From Chloroflexota bacterium (GTDB lineage: Bacteria; Chloroflexota; Anaerolineae; Caldilineales; Caldilineaceae), in NCBI GenBank assembly GCA_003577005.1, contig QEUW01000422.1, positions 1 to 6,449 on the forward strand: a DNA stretch of 6,449 nucleotides. The letters run 5' to 3'. The position numbers and the translations under genes were made by a program. Positions 1 through 6,449 of the stretch are shown one piece after another. Positions within the stretch are counted from its first letter, which is position 1. Each line of letters starts with the position of its first letter. The notes beneath the pieces were generated by a model. It worked only from the letters and a program-made list of their open reading frames with translations, had not been told where the DNA came from and ran no database searches.

Positions 1-2
1 AT

Positions 3-110
3 AGTCGGGAGAAAGGGATTGTCCAGGATTTGCTCGACATACAATCGCCGCTGCTTCTGTGGTTGTTTCAGTGGTGGGTGTTGCCTGATCTTTCTGGAGA
101 ACTGGATTAA
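3..110 (+). CDS. possible 3' end of an upstream gene (partial, unrecognised)
   Basis: The frame is open from the left edge of the window to a TAA at 108-110, giving 35 codons and no start inside the window. The reading begins SREKGIVQDLLDIQSP, continues with a hydrophobic tryptophan-rich stretch (LLLWLFQWW) and ends in an acidic tail (SGELD). This looks more protein-like than the other two forward frames: one is cysteine-rich and the other has an early stop. If real, it ends 6 bases before the ATG of the large gene, which would suggest a shared operon with possible translational coupling. I do not recognise the family. A 108-base open stretch can easily occur by chance, so this is tentative. 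Confidence 0.35.
   Translation, partial: SREKGIVQDLLDIQSPLLLWLFQWWVLPDLSGELD
96..100 (+). promoter_or_regulatory. candidate ribosome binding site GGAGA
   Basis: GGAGA is the only purine-rich Shine-Dalgarno-like run close upstream of the ATG at 117. The gap to the start is 16 bases, longer than the usual 5-10, so it is a weak or non-standard site. It lies inside the putative tail of the upstream gene. Translation could therefore be coupled to ribosomes terminating at 108-110, which would lessen the need for a strong site. Confidence 0.35.
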
Positions 111-116
111 CGGCCT

Positions 117-209
117 ATGAAGAAAAAAACCTTGTCCAACCTATCCCACAGATTCTTGATACCCTTGGTTGTCATTGGGCTAGGTCTCGGATTTATTCAC
201 GCAGAAGCC
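117..209 (+). other. Sec signal peptide (residues 1-31)
   Basis: The n-region carries three lysines right after Met1 and an arginine at 12. It is followed by an uninterrupted hydrophobic core at 13-27 (FLIPLVVIGLGLGFI) and a small-residue cleavage site AEA at 29-31. There is no cysteine at +1, so it is not a lipoprotein, and no twin arginine, so Sec is more likely than Tat. Codons here are noticeably AT-richer than in the rest of the gene, as is common at 5' ends of genes in GC-rich genomes. Confidence 0.9.
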
Positions 210-3200
210 CGTTCTGCCCTTCCATCTGAGAGCCAAGCCGACGCTCAAAACGCTGAAATCCCTACCAAGCTGATTCCGGCCGCGCCCCTACGACCACACT
301 TGATGCCGGTGCCTGACCTCGATGCCGGCATAGCTCAGGCAACGGCTGTCGCGGACTTTGCCTACGATCCCACATCGATCTACGACCAGAAGGGAACCAA
401 CGCACCGCGTGGTTTCTCGGCTCAGGCGCCGGCCGAATTGATCGACCCCTTCTCAGGCAATCTGATCCTCCGCCAAGTGGATCTGGCGTTGCCCGGTGCA
501 GGTGGTCTGGATCTGGTCTTGCAGCGGGTGTACAACAGCAAGATTCATCGCAACTATGCGGCCCGTGCCACCGGCGACCCCAATCGCGTGGCGCTGGGCA
601 TGTTGTTTGTGCCACCGTCACCCCTGGGGCTGGGGTGGAATCTACACTTGGGCCGCATCGTAGGCGGGGTCAATGACGGCCCGAACGAACTGCTCCCCGG
701 CCCCCGTTATTACGAGGCCAGCGATGGCTCGCAGCACCCGTTCTTCACCTACGCCGGCCCGGGTTGCGAGAGTGGAACCAACGCGGCCTGTCTGGTGACC
801 AAAGGCTTCGACAATCCCTACCGCCTCGACCCCAACGGCCCCTGGTATATGGCGACGGCCAATGGCCTCAACATCACCTTTGACCACACCGCCTTCGATG
901 GGTCCACCCTGGTGCATTACGCCACCGAAATCCGCGATGTGCATGGCAACCGCATCCGCATCACCTACCACGACAACACGATCCCTGGCATCTCCGTTCA
1001 GCGGGACTACTTCCGCCACTTTATCGACACCATCATCGACAGCGCCGGGCGCACCATCAGCTTTGGCTACAGCGTGGTCAACCAGCCCGATGTGGTGCGC
1101 CTGACCAGCATCACGGCCGCCGGGCGTACCCACCGCTACACCTACACCAACAACACGCCGTGGGGCCCGCTCTACGCTTTTCTCGCCGCCGCACAGCCGC
1201 CGGCGGGTGCGCCCTGGCGCTACGAGTACGCAGGGCTGAACAACGGCGACTGCGCTGACAACGGCAAACGCTGGTGCGAACTGACTCGGGTCACCTACCC
1301 TGCCGGCGGGACCGTCACCTTCACCTTTAGCGACCTCACCTTCTATGCCCAGACCAACCCCATGGCCGTGCGGGCGGTGACCCGGCGAGTGGTCGGCGGG
1401 CGGCAGATCAGCCCGGCTACCTGGACCTACCAGTACAACCGGGCGGCCAACTACAGCGGCGAAGAGCACACGGTCATCACCCGCCCCGGCAACAGCCAGG
1501 AGATCTACACCTATTTCGGCGTGGGCAACAGCGCCTATAATCCCCTGGGGCTGGCGTGGAAGGCAGGTGTGCTGCTCAAAAAGCAGGTGCGAGAAGGCGG
1601 CGCCATTCTCCAGACCGAAACCTTTGATTGGGTTGCCAGCCCTGCTATCTCCGGCGAGATATGGGGCGACCCCTGGATCGGCTTCGACACAGGCGTCTTT
1701 CTGCCGCGTCTGCAACAACATACTGTCCAACGAGGCAACCTCACCTGGAGCACCATCCATACGAGCTACAACGAACTCAACAACAGCCCCCGCTGTACCA
1801 CCGAGCAGGGAGATGGGGCGAGGCGTTACCGGCTCAACACCTACCGCGGGCTTTCGCTCCAGCAAGGGGATTACCTCTTTGTCTTCGCAGGTTTGCCCGC
1901 GCTGGCGGGTCTCAGTTACACCCCCTTTTCCAGCGCCCAGTGCGACCCCGCGCAATCCTCCAGTTGGACACCCGATCTTGGCGATGAATTGACCTACCAG
2001 GAATACGACGCCCAGGGCCGGTTGGCGTCGCGGGAGGTCAACGGGGTCATCACCGATTACCGGTATCACAACGACGGCAATCTACAGGCGGAGATCACCT
2101 ATCAGGGAGCCAATCGCACCAATGGCTATTGCACCACCTTTAGCGACTACCAGTACGGCGTGCCGCGCACCACCTTCTACGGGGCGACGGCGCCTGCCTG
2201 CTCCGGCGGCGTCTATTCCACCCAACGGACGCTCAATACCGATGGCAGCGTCCAGCAGGAGACGGACGGGCGCGGCCACAGTACTGAATTCCTTTACGAT
2301 GGCCTGGGGCGGCGCACCCGGATCACGCCACCCGGCCAGACTCCTATTGTCATCACTTACGATGGCAGCGCAAGCAGTTTCAACACCAGGCGGCGGGTGG
2401 AGCAGGGGGAATACTGGGTCGAGTCGCGCTTCGACGGCTTTGGCCGCACCCTCGAACAGGAATCGTCGGCAGGTATCCATCTGCGGCAGAGTTACGACGC
2501 GTTCAACCGTATCACCTTCCGTAGCCTGCCCGGCAGCAGCCCTGGCAGCGACGTGGGAGACACCCTCAGCTTCGATGCGGTGGATCGTATCCGCACCGTT
2601 ACCCACCACGACGGAACCACGGTCACCTATGCGTATGGAACCAACGTTCACACCGTCGCCATCACCGATGAGGCAGGCCACACCACGGTGCATACACGCC
2701 GCGCCTTCAGCCACCCTGACGATTTTTGGCTGGTGCGGGTGCAGTTGCCAGGCGAGCCTGCCCCGGCGGCGGATACCTACACCTATCTGGTAGGCGGCCA
2801 TCTGACCGGCATCGACTATGCGGGCCGGCAACGCGCCATCGACTACAACTTCGCCAAGCAGGTTCGCCGCGAGAGCAGCCCCGAATTCGGCAACATCCAC
2901 TACGGCTACGATGCGGCCGGCAACCTGCGCTGCCGCCACTGGACGAGCCTGTGCAGTGACACTAGCTATACCCATCCCAACAACGATGTCCGCTACACGG
3001 TGGACGGGCTGAACCGGGTCACCGAAATCAGCTATGCCAGCGGTGGCAGCGTCACCTTGACCTACGACAATGCCAACAATGTCGAGCGGATGGTCGACAG
3101 CGCCGGGACGCACGAGTTCGAGTATTCAGACACGAACCGCCTGGAGAGGCGCACCAGCACCATCGACGGCGTTACCTACGTCACCAGGTACAGCTACGAC

Positions 3201-6200
3201 AACCGCGGCAACCTGACCAGCATCACCTATCCATCGGGCCGGACCATTACCTATGACCGCGACAACGGCAACCGGATCAGCAGTGTCAGCGGCTTTGCCA
3301 GCAACGTCCAGTACCATCCCAACGGCCTGATCAGCCGCATGACCTACGCCAACGGCATTGTCACTACGCTCGGCCTCGACAGCCGCCAGCGGCCCGATTT
3401 GTTGCAGGCAGGGGCTGTTGTCGGCCTGAATTACGACTTCGACGCGGTGGACAACCTGACCCGTCTGGCCGATACCATCACCCCCAACAACACCACCAAT
3501 TTCAACTACGATGATCTGGATCGCCTGACCGGCGCCAACGGCCCCTGGGGCAGCCTCCAGTACGCATACAACGCTGCCGGTGACCGTACGAGCGAAACGT
3601 TGAACGGGCAGACCACCACCTACGCCTATGACCCCGATGGTCTGTTGACCAACCTGAGCGGGCGCATCAACCTGACCTATGGCTATGACCACAAAGGCAA
3701 CGTCAGCCACCGGGGGGAGCATTCCTACCAGTACGATGCTGTAAACCGGTTGGTCTCCGTCTCCGGCCCGGATGGCGGCACGACCTACGTCTATGATGGG
3801 CTGGGGCAGAAGAGCATCGCCCGCCGCCAGGGCTGCCAGAACAGCCGGGTCTATCACTACGACCAGAACGGCGTGCGTATCGCCGAATACACGCTGGAAG
3901 GGGTTCTGCTCAAGGAATATATCGCACTCGAACAACGCACCATCGCCGAACTGGATTACACCCCGGGCGCGGTTGGCGCTAGCGAGATCGATTTTGGGGA
4001 TGTAGAGCGCTTCACCACCATCACCCGCACCGTCACCATCTCCAACTATGCCAATACGCCGCTGGCGTTGAGCAACCTCAACCTGAATCTTCCCTTTGGC
4101 CTGGGTCTTGACCAGCCCGCCACCGTTCCGGCTAATGGCGCGCTCGATCTCCCCGTCACTTTCAGACCGCTAGAGCGGCGCGCCTACACGGTGCGGCTGG
4201 AAGTGTGTGAAAGCAGCGGCCTGCGCATCGACCTTACCTTGCGCGGGCGGGGTGTAGCGGCAGAGGCGAAGCTCAACACCACCGAACTCGACCTGGGCGA
4301 TGTGCCCTACGGCGAGACAGTCAGCCGCAGCGTTACGGTCAGCAGCACGGGTGAGATCCCCCTCCGCATCGCCGGGTGGAGCGCGCCCGCCGGGCTTTTG
4401 GTGACGCCTGCCGGCCCGTCCAATGTGCCTCCCGGCGGTACGCACACGGTTACGATCACATTTGACAGCATGCAGAGCTGCGGCGGGCTGTTCGAGGGCA
4501 CGGTCAACCTGGTGAGCAACAGCGCCGGCAACGTGGCGCTCAAAGTAAAGGCCAACGTGCTGGCCCTGCAGGTGGATACCCAGGATGTGGCCTTTGGGCC
4601 GGTGCAGACGGGTGAAAGCCGCACCCAAAATGTCACGCTGCGCAATCGGGCGGCGGTACCACTGACGCCGCTGCTCAGCTTTGACGGCGCCCCTCAGTTT
4701 AGTGTGGGGACGCTGCCTACGAACCGTCTGGAGCCGGGCGACAGCATCGAAATTCCTGTTACCTACCGCCCGGCAGACAAACGCTGGTCTCCCTTTGGCG
4801 ACCATGCCATGTTGCGGGCTGGTTTTGCCGAATGCAGCCTGGTCTGCGACGCCAGCGCTCATCTGATCGGCAATGTGGCGGCAGAAACGGTGCCGGGCAC
4901 AGAAGGGCTCCCAGGCAAGACTCCCACGCTGGCGCTGGCCGGCAACACGATCCATGTGGCGTCTGTGCCAACAGAGACACTCCAGTACGCGGTGCGCAGC
5001 GCCGCTGGCGTCTGGGCGCAAGGGCCCGACCCGGCGAACGGCGCCACGCGCGTCCGGTCGCCTGCACTGCTGGCTAGGCCCGACAACCGGCTGACCATGC
5101 TGTGGGAGGAAGCTAGCTCTTCCTTCCAGATCAAGCTGCGGCAGCGGGAAGGCGAGGGCAACTGGGGAGATCTATGCGTCCAGGATGGCTTCCGCCGGGG
5201 TTGGGGGCCGCTGGCGCCGGACGAGGCGGGCAATGTGTGGATGGCCTGGCTCGACCGCGCCAGCTTCGCCCTGAATGTGTCGCCCATCTTCTCGGCGGCG
5301 GGTCTCTGCCAGGCCGGGCAAGCGCCGCGCATCCAGCAGAGCGGCTTTAGTTGGGATAATCTCAATCTGGCGAGCGGCCTCGCCGGCCAACTGGGGTTGG
5401 CCGTCACCCAATCGGAGCGGCTCCGCTTCCTTGGGCTTGACCTCACCAGCAACAGCGCCAGCTTGGAGACGCCCCTCAACACCGAAATCAACTTCAACTC
5501 CACCGCTGCGATCGCCGTGGATAGCCAGGGCGGCTGGCATCTGGTCTGGCCGGAGATCGCCATCGGCCACGACTACACCGCGCCGGCCCGCTACCTCTAC
5601 CGCGACCCCAACCAGGGGTGGAGCCAGCCTGTCACCCTCATGGCCGGGTCACAGGATGCCCGCAGCATGCGTGTGGCGGTGGATTCCCTGGGTGGCGTGC
5701 ATGTGGCATGGAGCGACCGGGCCTGCGCCGCACCGGATGGGCGCAAGGTCTACTACGCCACCAGGCCCGCCTTCAGCAACCGCTGGCAGGTCTCCGACGT
5801 CTCTACTCCCGGCTACCCGAGTTTCGACGTGGACCTGGCGCTGGCGCTGGACAGTGACCGGCTGGCCGCGGCGTGGAGCGGGCACGAGGACGAAAAGAGT
5901 GGTGCGCTGCTCTTTGGCCAGGTAGAGGTCGGCGGCTCGCCCGTCCTGTCGGCCACGGTCACGCCCAGCCAGGGCGGCAGCCTGGTTGCGCTCGATGGCC
6001 ACATCGACGTGCAATTTCCACCCGGCGCAGTGTCCGAAGCGACCGAAATTTTCTACACTCGCCAACTGCAACCGGCGCAGACAACCGGCGGCTTGCAATT
6101 TGCAGGGCGTTCTTTCACCCTCGTCGCCCGCAGCGCCAGCGGCCCTGTCACCCAGTTTGGCGCACCGTTCACCCTGACCCTGCGCTACGATGACGCCGAC

Positions 6201-6407
6201 TGGCAGGCTACTGGCCTGGCGAGCGAGGAGGATCTCAATCTCTATTTCTGGAACGGCAGCGCATGGCAGGCGATCTTGCCCTGCGCCGGCTGCACTCACG
6301 ATACGGGGTCCAATACCGTCACCGTGCGTCTCGACCACCTGACCGAATTCGCCTTGCTGGGGCGCTCATCGGGGCAACCGTTGTATCTGCCGCTGGTAGC
6401 GCGGTAG
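117..6407 (+). CDS. secreted RHS/YD-repeat protein with ASH, beta-propeller and ZU5-like domains
   Basis: A complete gene of 2096 residues. The ATG at 117 is fixed by an in-frame TAA at 108-110 and is followed by a clear signal peptide, so the start is well supported. Domain order: signal peptide (1-31); proline-rich linker (about 32-105); RHS N-terminal region with DPFSGNL at 110, a YNS motif at 139 and PLGLGW at 169; YD repeats (about 627-1280); three ASH-type Ig-fold domains (1289-1590); a probable seven-bladed propeller (about 1602-1938); a ZU5-like domain (1943-2082); and the terminal PLYLPLVAR. No membrane segment follows the signal peptide, and there is no LPXTG motif or lipobox. About 20 cysteines are spread along the chain, compatible with an exported protein. 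The RHS-associated core and C-terminal toxin usual in RHS proteins are absent. Likely role: a large extracellular or surface-attached structural, adhesion or binding protein. No catalytic motif is recognised. The architecture is seen in the sequence; the role is inferred. Confidence 0.95.
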   Translation: MKKKTLSNLSHRFLIPLVVIGLGLGFIHAEARSALPSESQADAQNAEIPTKLIPAAPLRPHLMPVPDLDAGIAQATAVADFAYDPTSIYDQKGTNAPRGFSAQAPAELIDPFSGNLILRQVDLALPGAGGLDLVLQRVYNSKIHRNYAARATGDPNRVALGMLFVPPSPLGLGWNLHLGRIVGGVNDGPNELLPGPRYYEASDGSQHPFFTYAGPGCESGTNAACLVTKGFDNPYRLDPNGPWYMATANGLNITFDHTAFDGSTLVHYATEIRDVHGNRIRITYHDNTIPGISVQRDYFRHFIDTIIDSAGRTISFGYSVVNQPDVVRLTSITAAGRTHRYTYTNNTPWGPLYAFLAAAQPPAGAPWRYEYAGLNNGDCADNGKRWCELTRVTYPAGGTVTFTFSDLTFYAQTNPMAVRAVTRRVVGGRQISPATWTYQYNRAANYSGEEHTVITRPGNSQEIYTYFGVGNSAYNPLGLAWKAGVLLKKQVREGGAILQTETFDWVASPAISGEIWGDPWIGFDTGVFLPRLQQHTVQRGNLTWSTIHTSYNELNNSPRCTTEQGDGARRYRLNTYRGLSLQQGDYLFVFAGLPALAGLSYTPFSSAQCDPAQSSSWTPDLGDELTYQEYDAQGRLASREVNGVITDYRYHNDGNLQAEITYQGANRTNGYCTTFSDYQYGVPRTTFYGATAPACSGGVYSTQRTLNTDGSVQQETDGRGHSTEFLYDGLGRRTRITPPGQTPIVITYDGSASSFNTRRRVEQGEYWVESRFDGFGRTLEQESSAGIHLRQSYDAFNRITFRSLPGSSPGSDVGDTLSFDAVDRIRTVTHHDGTTVTYAYGTNVHTVAITDEAGHTTVHTRRAFSHPDDFWLVRVQLPGEPAPAADTYTYLVGGHLTGIDYAGRQRAIDYNFAKQVRRESSPEFGNIHYGYDAAGNLRCRHWTSLCSDTSYTHPNNDVRYTVDGLNRVTEISYASGGSVTLTYDNANNVERMVDSAGTHEFEYSDTNRLERRTSTIDGVTYVTRYSYDNRGNLTSITYPSGRTITYDRDNGNRISSVSGFASNVQYHPNGLISRMTYANGIVTTLGLDSRQRPDLLQAGAVVGLNYDFDAVDNLTRLADTITPNNTTNFNYDDLDRLTGANGPWGSLQYAYNAAGDRTSETLNGQTTTYAYDPDGLLTNLSGRINLTYGYDHKGNVSHRGEHSYQYDAVNRLVSVSGPDGGTTYVYDGLGQKSIARRQGCQNSRVYHYDQNGVRIAEYTLEGVLLKEYIALEQRTIAELDYTPGAVGASEIDFGDVERFTTITRTVTISNYANTPLALSNLNLNLPFGLGLDQPATVPANGALDLPVTFRPLERRAYTVRLEVCESSGLRIDLTLRGRGVAAEAKLNTTELDLGDVPYGETVSRSVTVSSTGEIPLRIAGWSAPAGLLVTPAGPSNVPPGGTHTVTITFDSMQSCGGLFEGTVNLVSNSAGNVALKVKANVLALQVDTQDVAFGPVQTGESRTQNVTLRNRAAVPLTPLLSFDGAPQFSVGTLPTNRLEPGDSIEIPVTYRPADKRWSPFGDHAMLRAGFAECSLVCDASAHLIGNVAAETVPGTEGLPGKTPTLALAGNTIHVASVPTETLQYAVRSAAGVWAQGPDPANGATRVRSPALLARPDNRLTMLWEEASSSFQIKLRQREGEGNWGDLCVQDGFRRGWGPLAPDEAGNVWMAWLDRASFALNVSPIFSAAGLCQAGQAPRIQQSGFSWDNLNLASGLAGQLGLAVTQSERLRFLGLDLTSNSASLETPLNTEINFNSTAAIAVDSQGGWHLVWPEIAIGHDYTAPARYLYRDPNQGWSQPVTLMAGSQDARSMRVAVDSLGGVHVAWSDRACAAPDGRKVYYATRPAFSNRWQVSDVSTPGYPSFDVDLALALDSDRLAAAWSGHEDEKSGALLFGQVEVGGSPVLSATVTPSQGGSLVALDGHIDVQFPPGAVSEATEIFYTRQLQPAQTTGGLQFAGRSFTLVARSASGPVTQFGAPFTLTLRYDDADWQATGLASEEDLNLYFWNGSAWQAILPCAGCTHDTGSNTVTVRLDHLTEFALLGRSSGQPLYLPLVAR
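444..1976 (+). other. RHS N-terminal shell region (residues 110-620)
   Basis: This segment opens with the hallmark entry motif of bacterial RHS/YD proteins (DUF6531-like): DPFSGNLIL at 110, then an LPG turn, a YNS at 139-141 and PLGLGW at 169-174. It continues with strand-turn-strand units of the type DVHGNRIRITY, SAGRTISFGY and AAGRTHRYTY, which are degenerate YD-like hairpins. Residues about 503-620 are the least regular part (FDWVASPAISGE onward), but even there an SYNELNNSP unit resembles a decayed YD hairpin. In the family this region forms the start of the spiral beta-sheet shell. No SpvB/TcdB-like N-terminal domain of Tc toxins is seen. Domain borders are approximate. Confidence 0.8.
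1995..3956 (+). repeat. array of about 21 YD repeats (residues 627-1280)
   Basis: The repeats follow the YDxxGRLxxx consensus, with the aromatic-Asp pair or its equivalent beginning near residues 630, 650, 727, 772, 793, 819, 931, 962, 983, 1003, 1027, 1046, 1066, 1106, 1131, 1151, 1171, 1190, 1206, 1226 and 1248. Spacing is irregular up to about 930, then close to 20 residues, the expected length of one YD hairpin. Examples are YDAQGR at 630, YDGLGR at 727, YDAAGN at 931 and YDNRGN at 1027. The last units (YHYDQNGVRIAEY at 1246, then YIALEQRTIAELD at 1268-1280) match the strand pair that normally leads straight into the RHS-associated core. YD repeats build large beta shells and are linked to carbohydrate binding or to cargo encapsulation. 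Confidence 0.92.
3981..4886 (+). other. three tandem ASH-type Ig-fold domains (residues 1289-1590)
   Basis: Three units of about 95-107 residues each open with the ASH/choice-of-anchor-D signature: SEIDFGDV at 1289, TELDLGDVPYGE at 1389 and TQDVAFGPVQTGE near 1488. Each is followed by a strand such as RTVTISN, RSVTVSS or QNVTLRN, a proline-glycine turn (PANG, PPGG, EPGD) and a V/I-T-F/Y strand (VTFRP, ITFDS, VTYRP). This is the ASPM/SPD-2/Hydin fold. In bacteria it is common in exported multidomain proteins as a spacer or binding module. The third copy is more divergent and carries a cysteine pair at 1573 and 1577. Borders are approximately 1289-1384, 1385-1483 and 1484-1590. Confidence 0.8.
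4920..5930 (+). other. probable seven-bladed beta propeller (residues 1602-1938)
   Basis: Seven related segments recur every 40-60 residues, each a short strand, a D/N-G turn and a second strand usually ending in tryptophan. They are TLALAGNTIHVA (ends 1615), LLARPDNRLTMLW (1663), APDEAGNVWMAW (1711), LAVTQSERLRFLG (about 1773), AVDSQGGWHLVW (1811), AVDSLGGVHVAW (1865) and ALDSDRLAAAW (1920). The pattern resembles sialidase-like or BNR-type propellers, but the strict Asp-box SxDxGxxW is not met. I see no sialidase catalytic arginine triad that I could assign. Most likely a non-enzymatic ligand-binding propeller. The blade count is my own reading of the periodicity. Confidence 0.6.
5943..6362 (+). 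other. ZU5-like C-terminal beta domain (residues 1943-2082)
   Basis: The region begins with VTPSQGGSL and continues to VQFPPGAV (PPGAV at 1968-1972), the strand-turn typical of ZU5-like domains. It then runs through an AGRSFTLVA strand, TLTLRYDDAD, NLYFWNGSAW and a closing HLTEFALLG ending at 2082. A CxxC pair (C2056, C2059) sits in the loop before the last strands and may form a disulfide outside the cell. From memory, the same order of motifs commonly precedes the C-terminal tag in exported Chloroflexota proteins. A ZU5-related domain is the best fit, but the precise family name is inferred. Confidence 0.6.
6378..6404 (+). other. C-terminal YLPLV tag (residues 2088-2096)
   Basis: The protein ends PLYLPLVAR right at the stop codon, after a short polar linker (RSSGQ) that separates it from the ZU5-like domain. 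I recall many exported Chloroflexota proteins of unrelated function ending in the same kind of short hydrophobic sequence (aromatic or hydrophobic residue, LPLV or similar, then a basic residue). That suggests a shared sorting, anchoring or assembly signal. It is too short for a membrane helix and is not an LPXTG sortase site. The motif is seen; its function is inferred. Confidence 0.5.
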
Positions 6408-6427
6408 AACTGGTGTATCGAAATAGA

Positions 6428-6443
6428 CCACGGATTGGCGTGG
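6428..6443. repeat. short inverted repeat CCACG-6-CGTGG in the 3' flank
   Basis: A perfect 5-bp stem, CCACG and CGTGG, is separated by a GATTGG loop 20 bases after the stop codon. The same stretch also reads as an imperfect direct repeat, with CACGGATT followed by CGTGGATT. It lacks a U-tract and the stem is short, so it is a poor intrinsic terminator. It may be the edge of a dispersed intergenic repeat cut off by the window end. Confidence 0.3.
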
Positions 6444-6449
6444 ATTTCA

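Noticed and set aside
19..45. Promoter-like TTGTCC and TACAAT separated by 15 bases
   Set aside because: The -10-like box is good, but the spacing is short, the -35-like box is imperfect, and both lie in the putative tail of an upstream gene. Not enough to call a promoter.
642..3113. Long antisense open frames at 642-2069 and 2082-3113
   Set aside because: They lie wholly opposite the RHS region. Their translations are biased toward G, A and V with no recognisable domain, and they mirror the codon bias of the sense gene. The sense strand has unmistakable repeat motifs throughout.
3627..3644. YDPDGLL at residues 1171-1177, resembling the DPxGL autoproteolysis motif of RHS proteins
   Set aside because: It sits in the middle of the regular YD array with correct 20-residue spacing on both sides, and fits the YDxxGxL repeat consensus. 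The rest of the core motif is absent and further repeats follow.
5520..5711. Sialidase enzyme activity from BNR-like repeats
   Set aside because: The repeats lack the strict Asp-box, and I could not assign the catalytic arginines, tyrosine and glutamate. Only the fold is supported.
6282..6293. CxxC (C2056-C2059) as a metal-binding or redox site
   Set aside because: It is a single CxxC in a loop of an extracellular beta domain with no thioredoxin-like or zinc-ribbon context. A structural disulfide is more likely.
6408..6449. Intrinsic terminator after the stop codon
   Set aside because: The only hairpin (6428-6443) has a 5-bp stem and is followed by ATTTCA without a T-run.

Overview
The window is almost entirely one gene: a plus-strand open reading frame at 117-6407 encoding a secreted multidomain protein of 2096 residues. 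It is flanked by 116 bases upstream and 42 bases downstream. No RNA gene, transposase, CRISPR array or second complete gene is visible. The other long open frames on both strands lie inside this gene and look like compositional shadows.

Organism. The body of the gene is GC-rich, with mostly G or C at third codon positions. The C-terminal part is the strongest taxonomic hint: a ZU5-like beta domain ending in a TEFALLG motif, a short polar linker, and the terminal residues PLYLPLVAR. From memory, this ending is typical of exported proteins of Chloroflexota (Anaerolineae, Caldilineae and relatives). I therefore suggest a Chloroflexota bacterium, quite possibly environmental. This is inference from motifs, not a database match.

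Layout. Bases 3-110 form an open frame without a start inside the window and may be the 3' end of an upstream gene. A GGAGA sequence in that tail could serve as ribosome binding site for the large gene, whose ATG follows the TAA by only 6 bases. The large protein then reads in order: signal peptide (residues 1-31); proline-rich linker; RHS N-terminal shell region (about 110-620); an array of about 21 YD repeats (about 627-1280); three ASH (ASPM/SPD-2/Hydin-like) immunoglobulin-fold domains (1289-1590); a probable seven-bladed beta propeller (about 1602-1938); a ZU5-like domain (about 1943-2082); and the C-terminal YLPLV tag. A weak inverted or tandem repeat lies in the 3' flank.

Main point. 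RHS/YD proteins normally end their repeat array in a conserved RHS-associated core followed by a variable toxin. Here the array stops exactly where that core should begin, and Ig-like, propeller and ZU5-like modules replace both the core and the toxin. The protein therefore looks like a large exported surface or adhesion protein, not a toxin-delivery shell. Its function is not known from the sequence alone.
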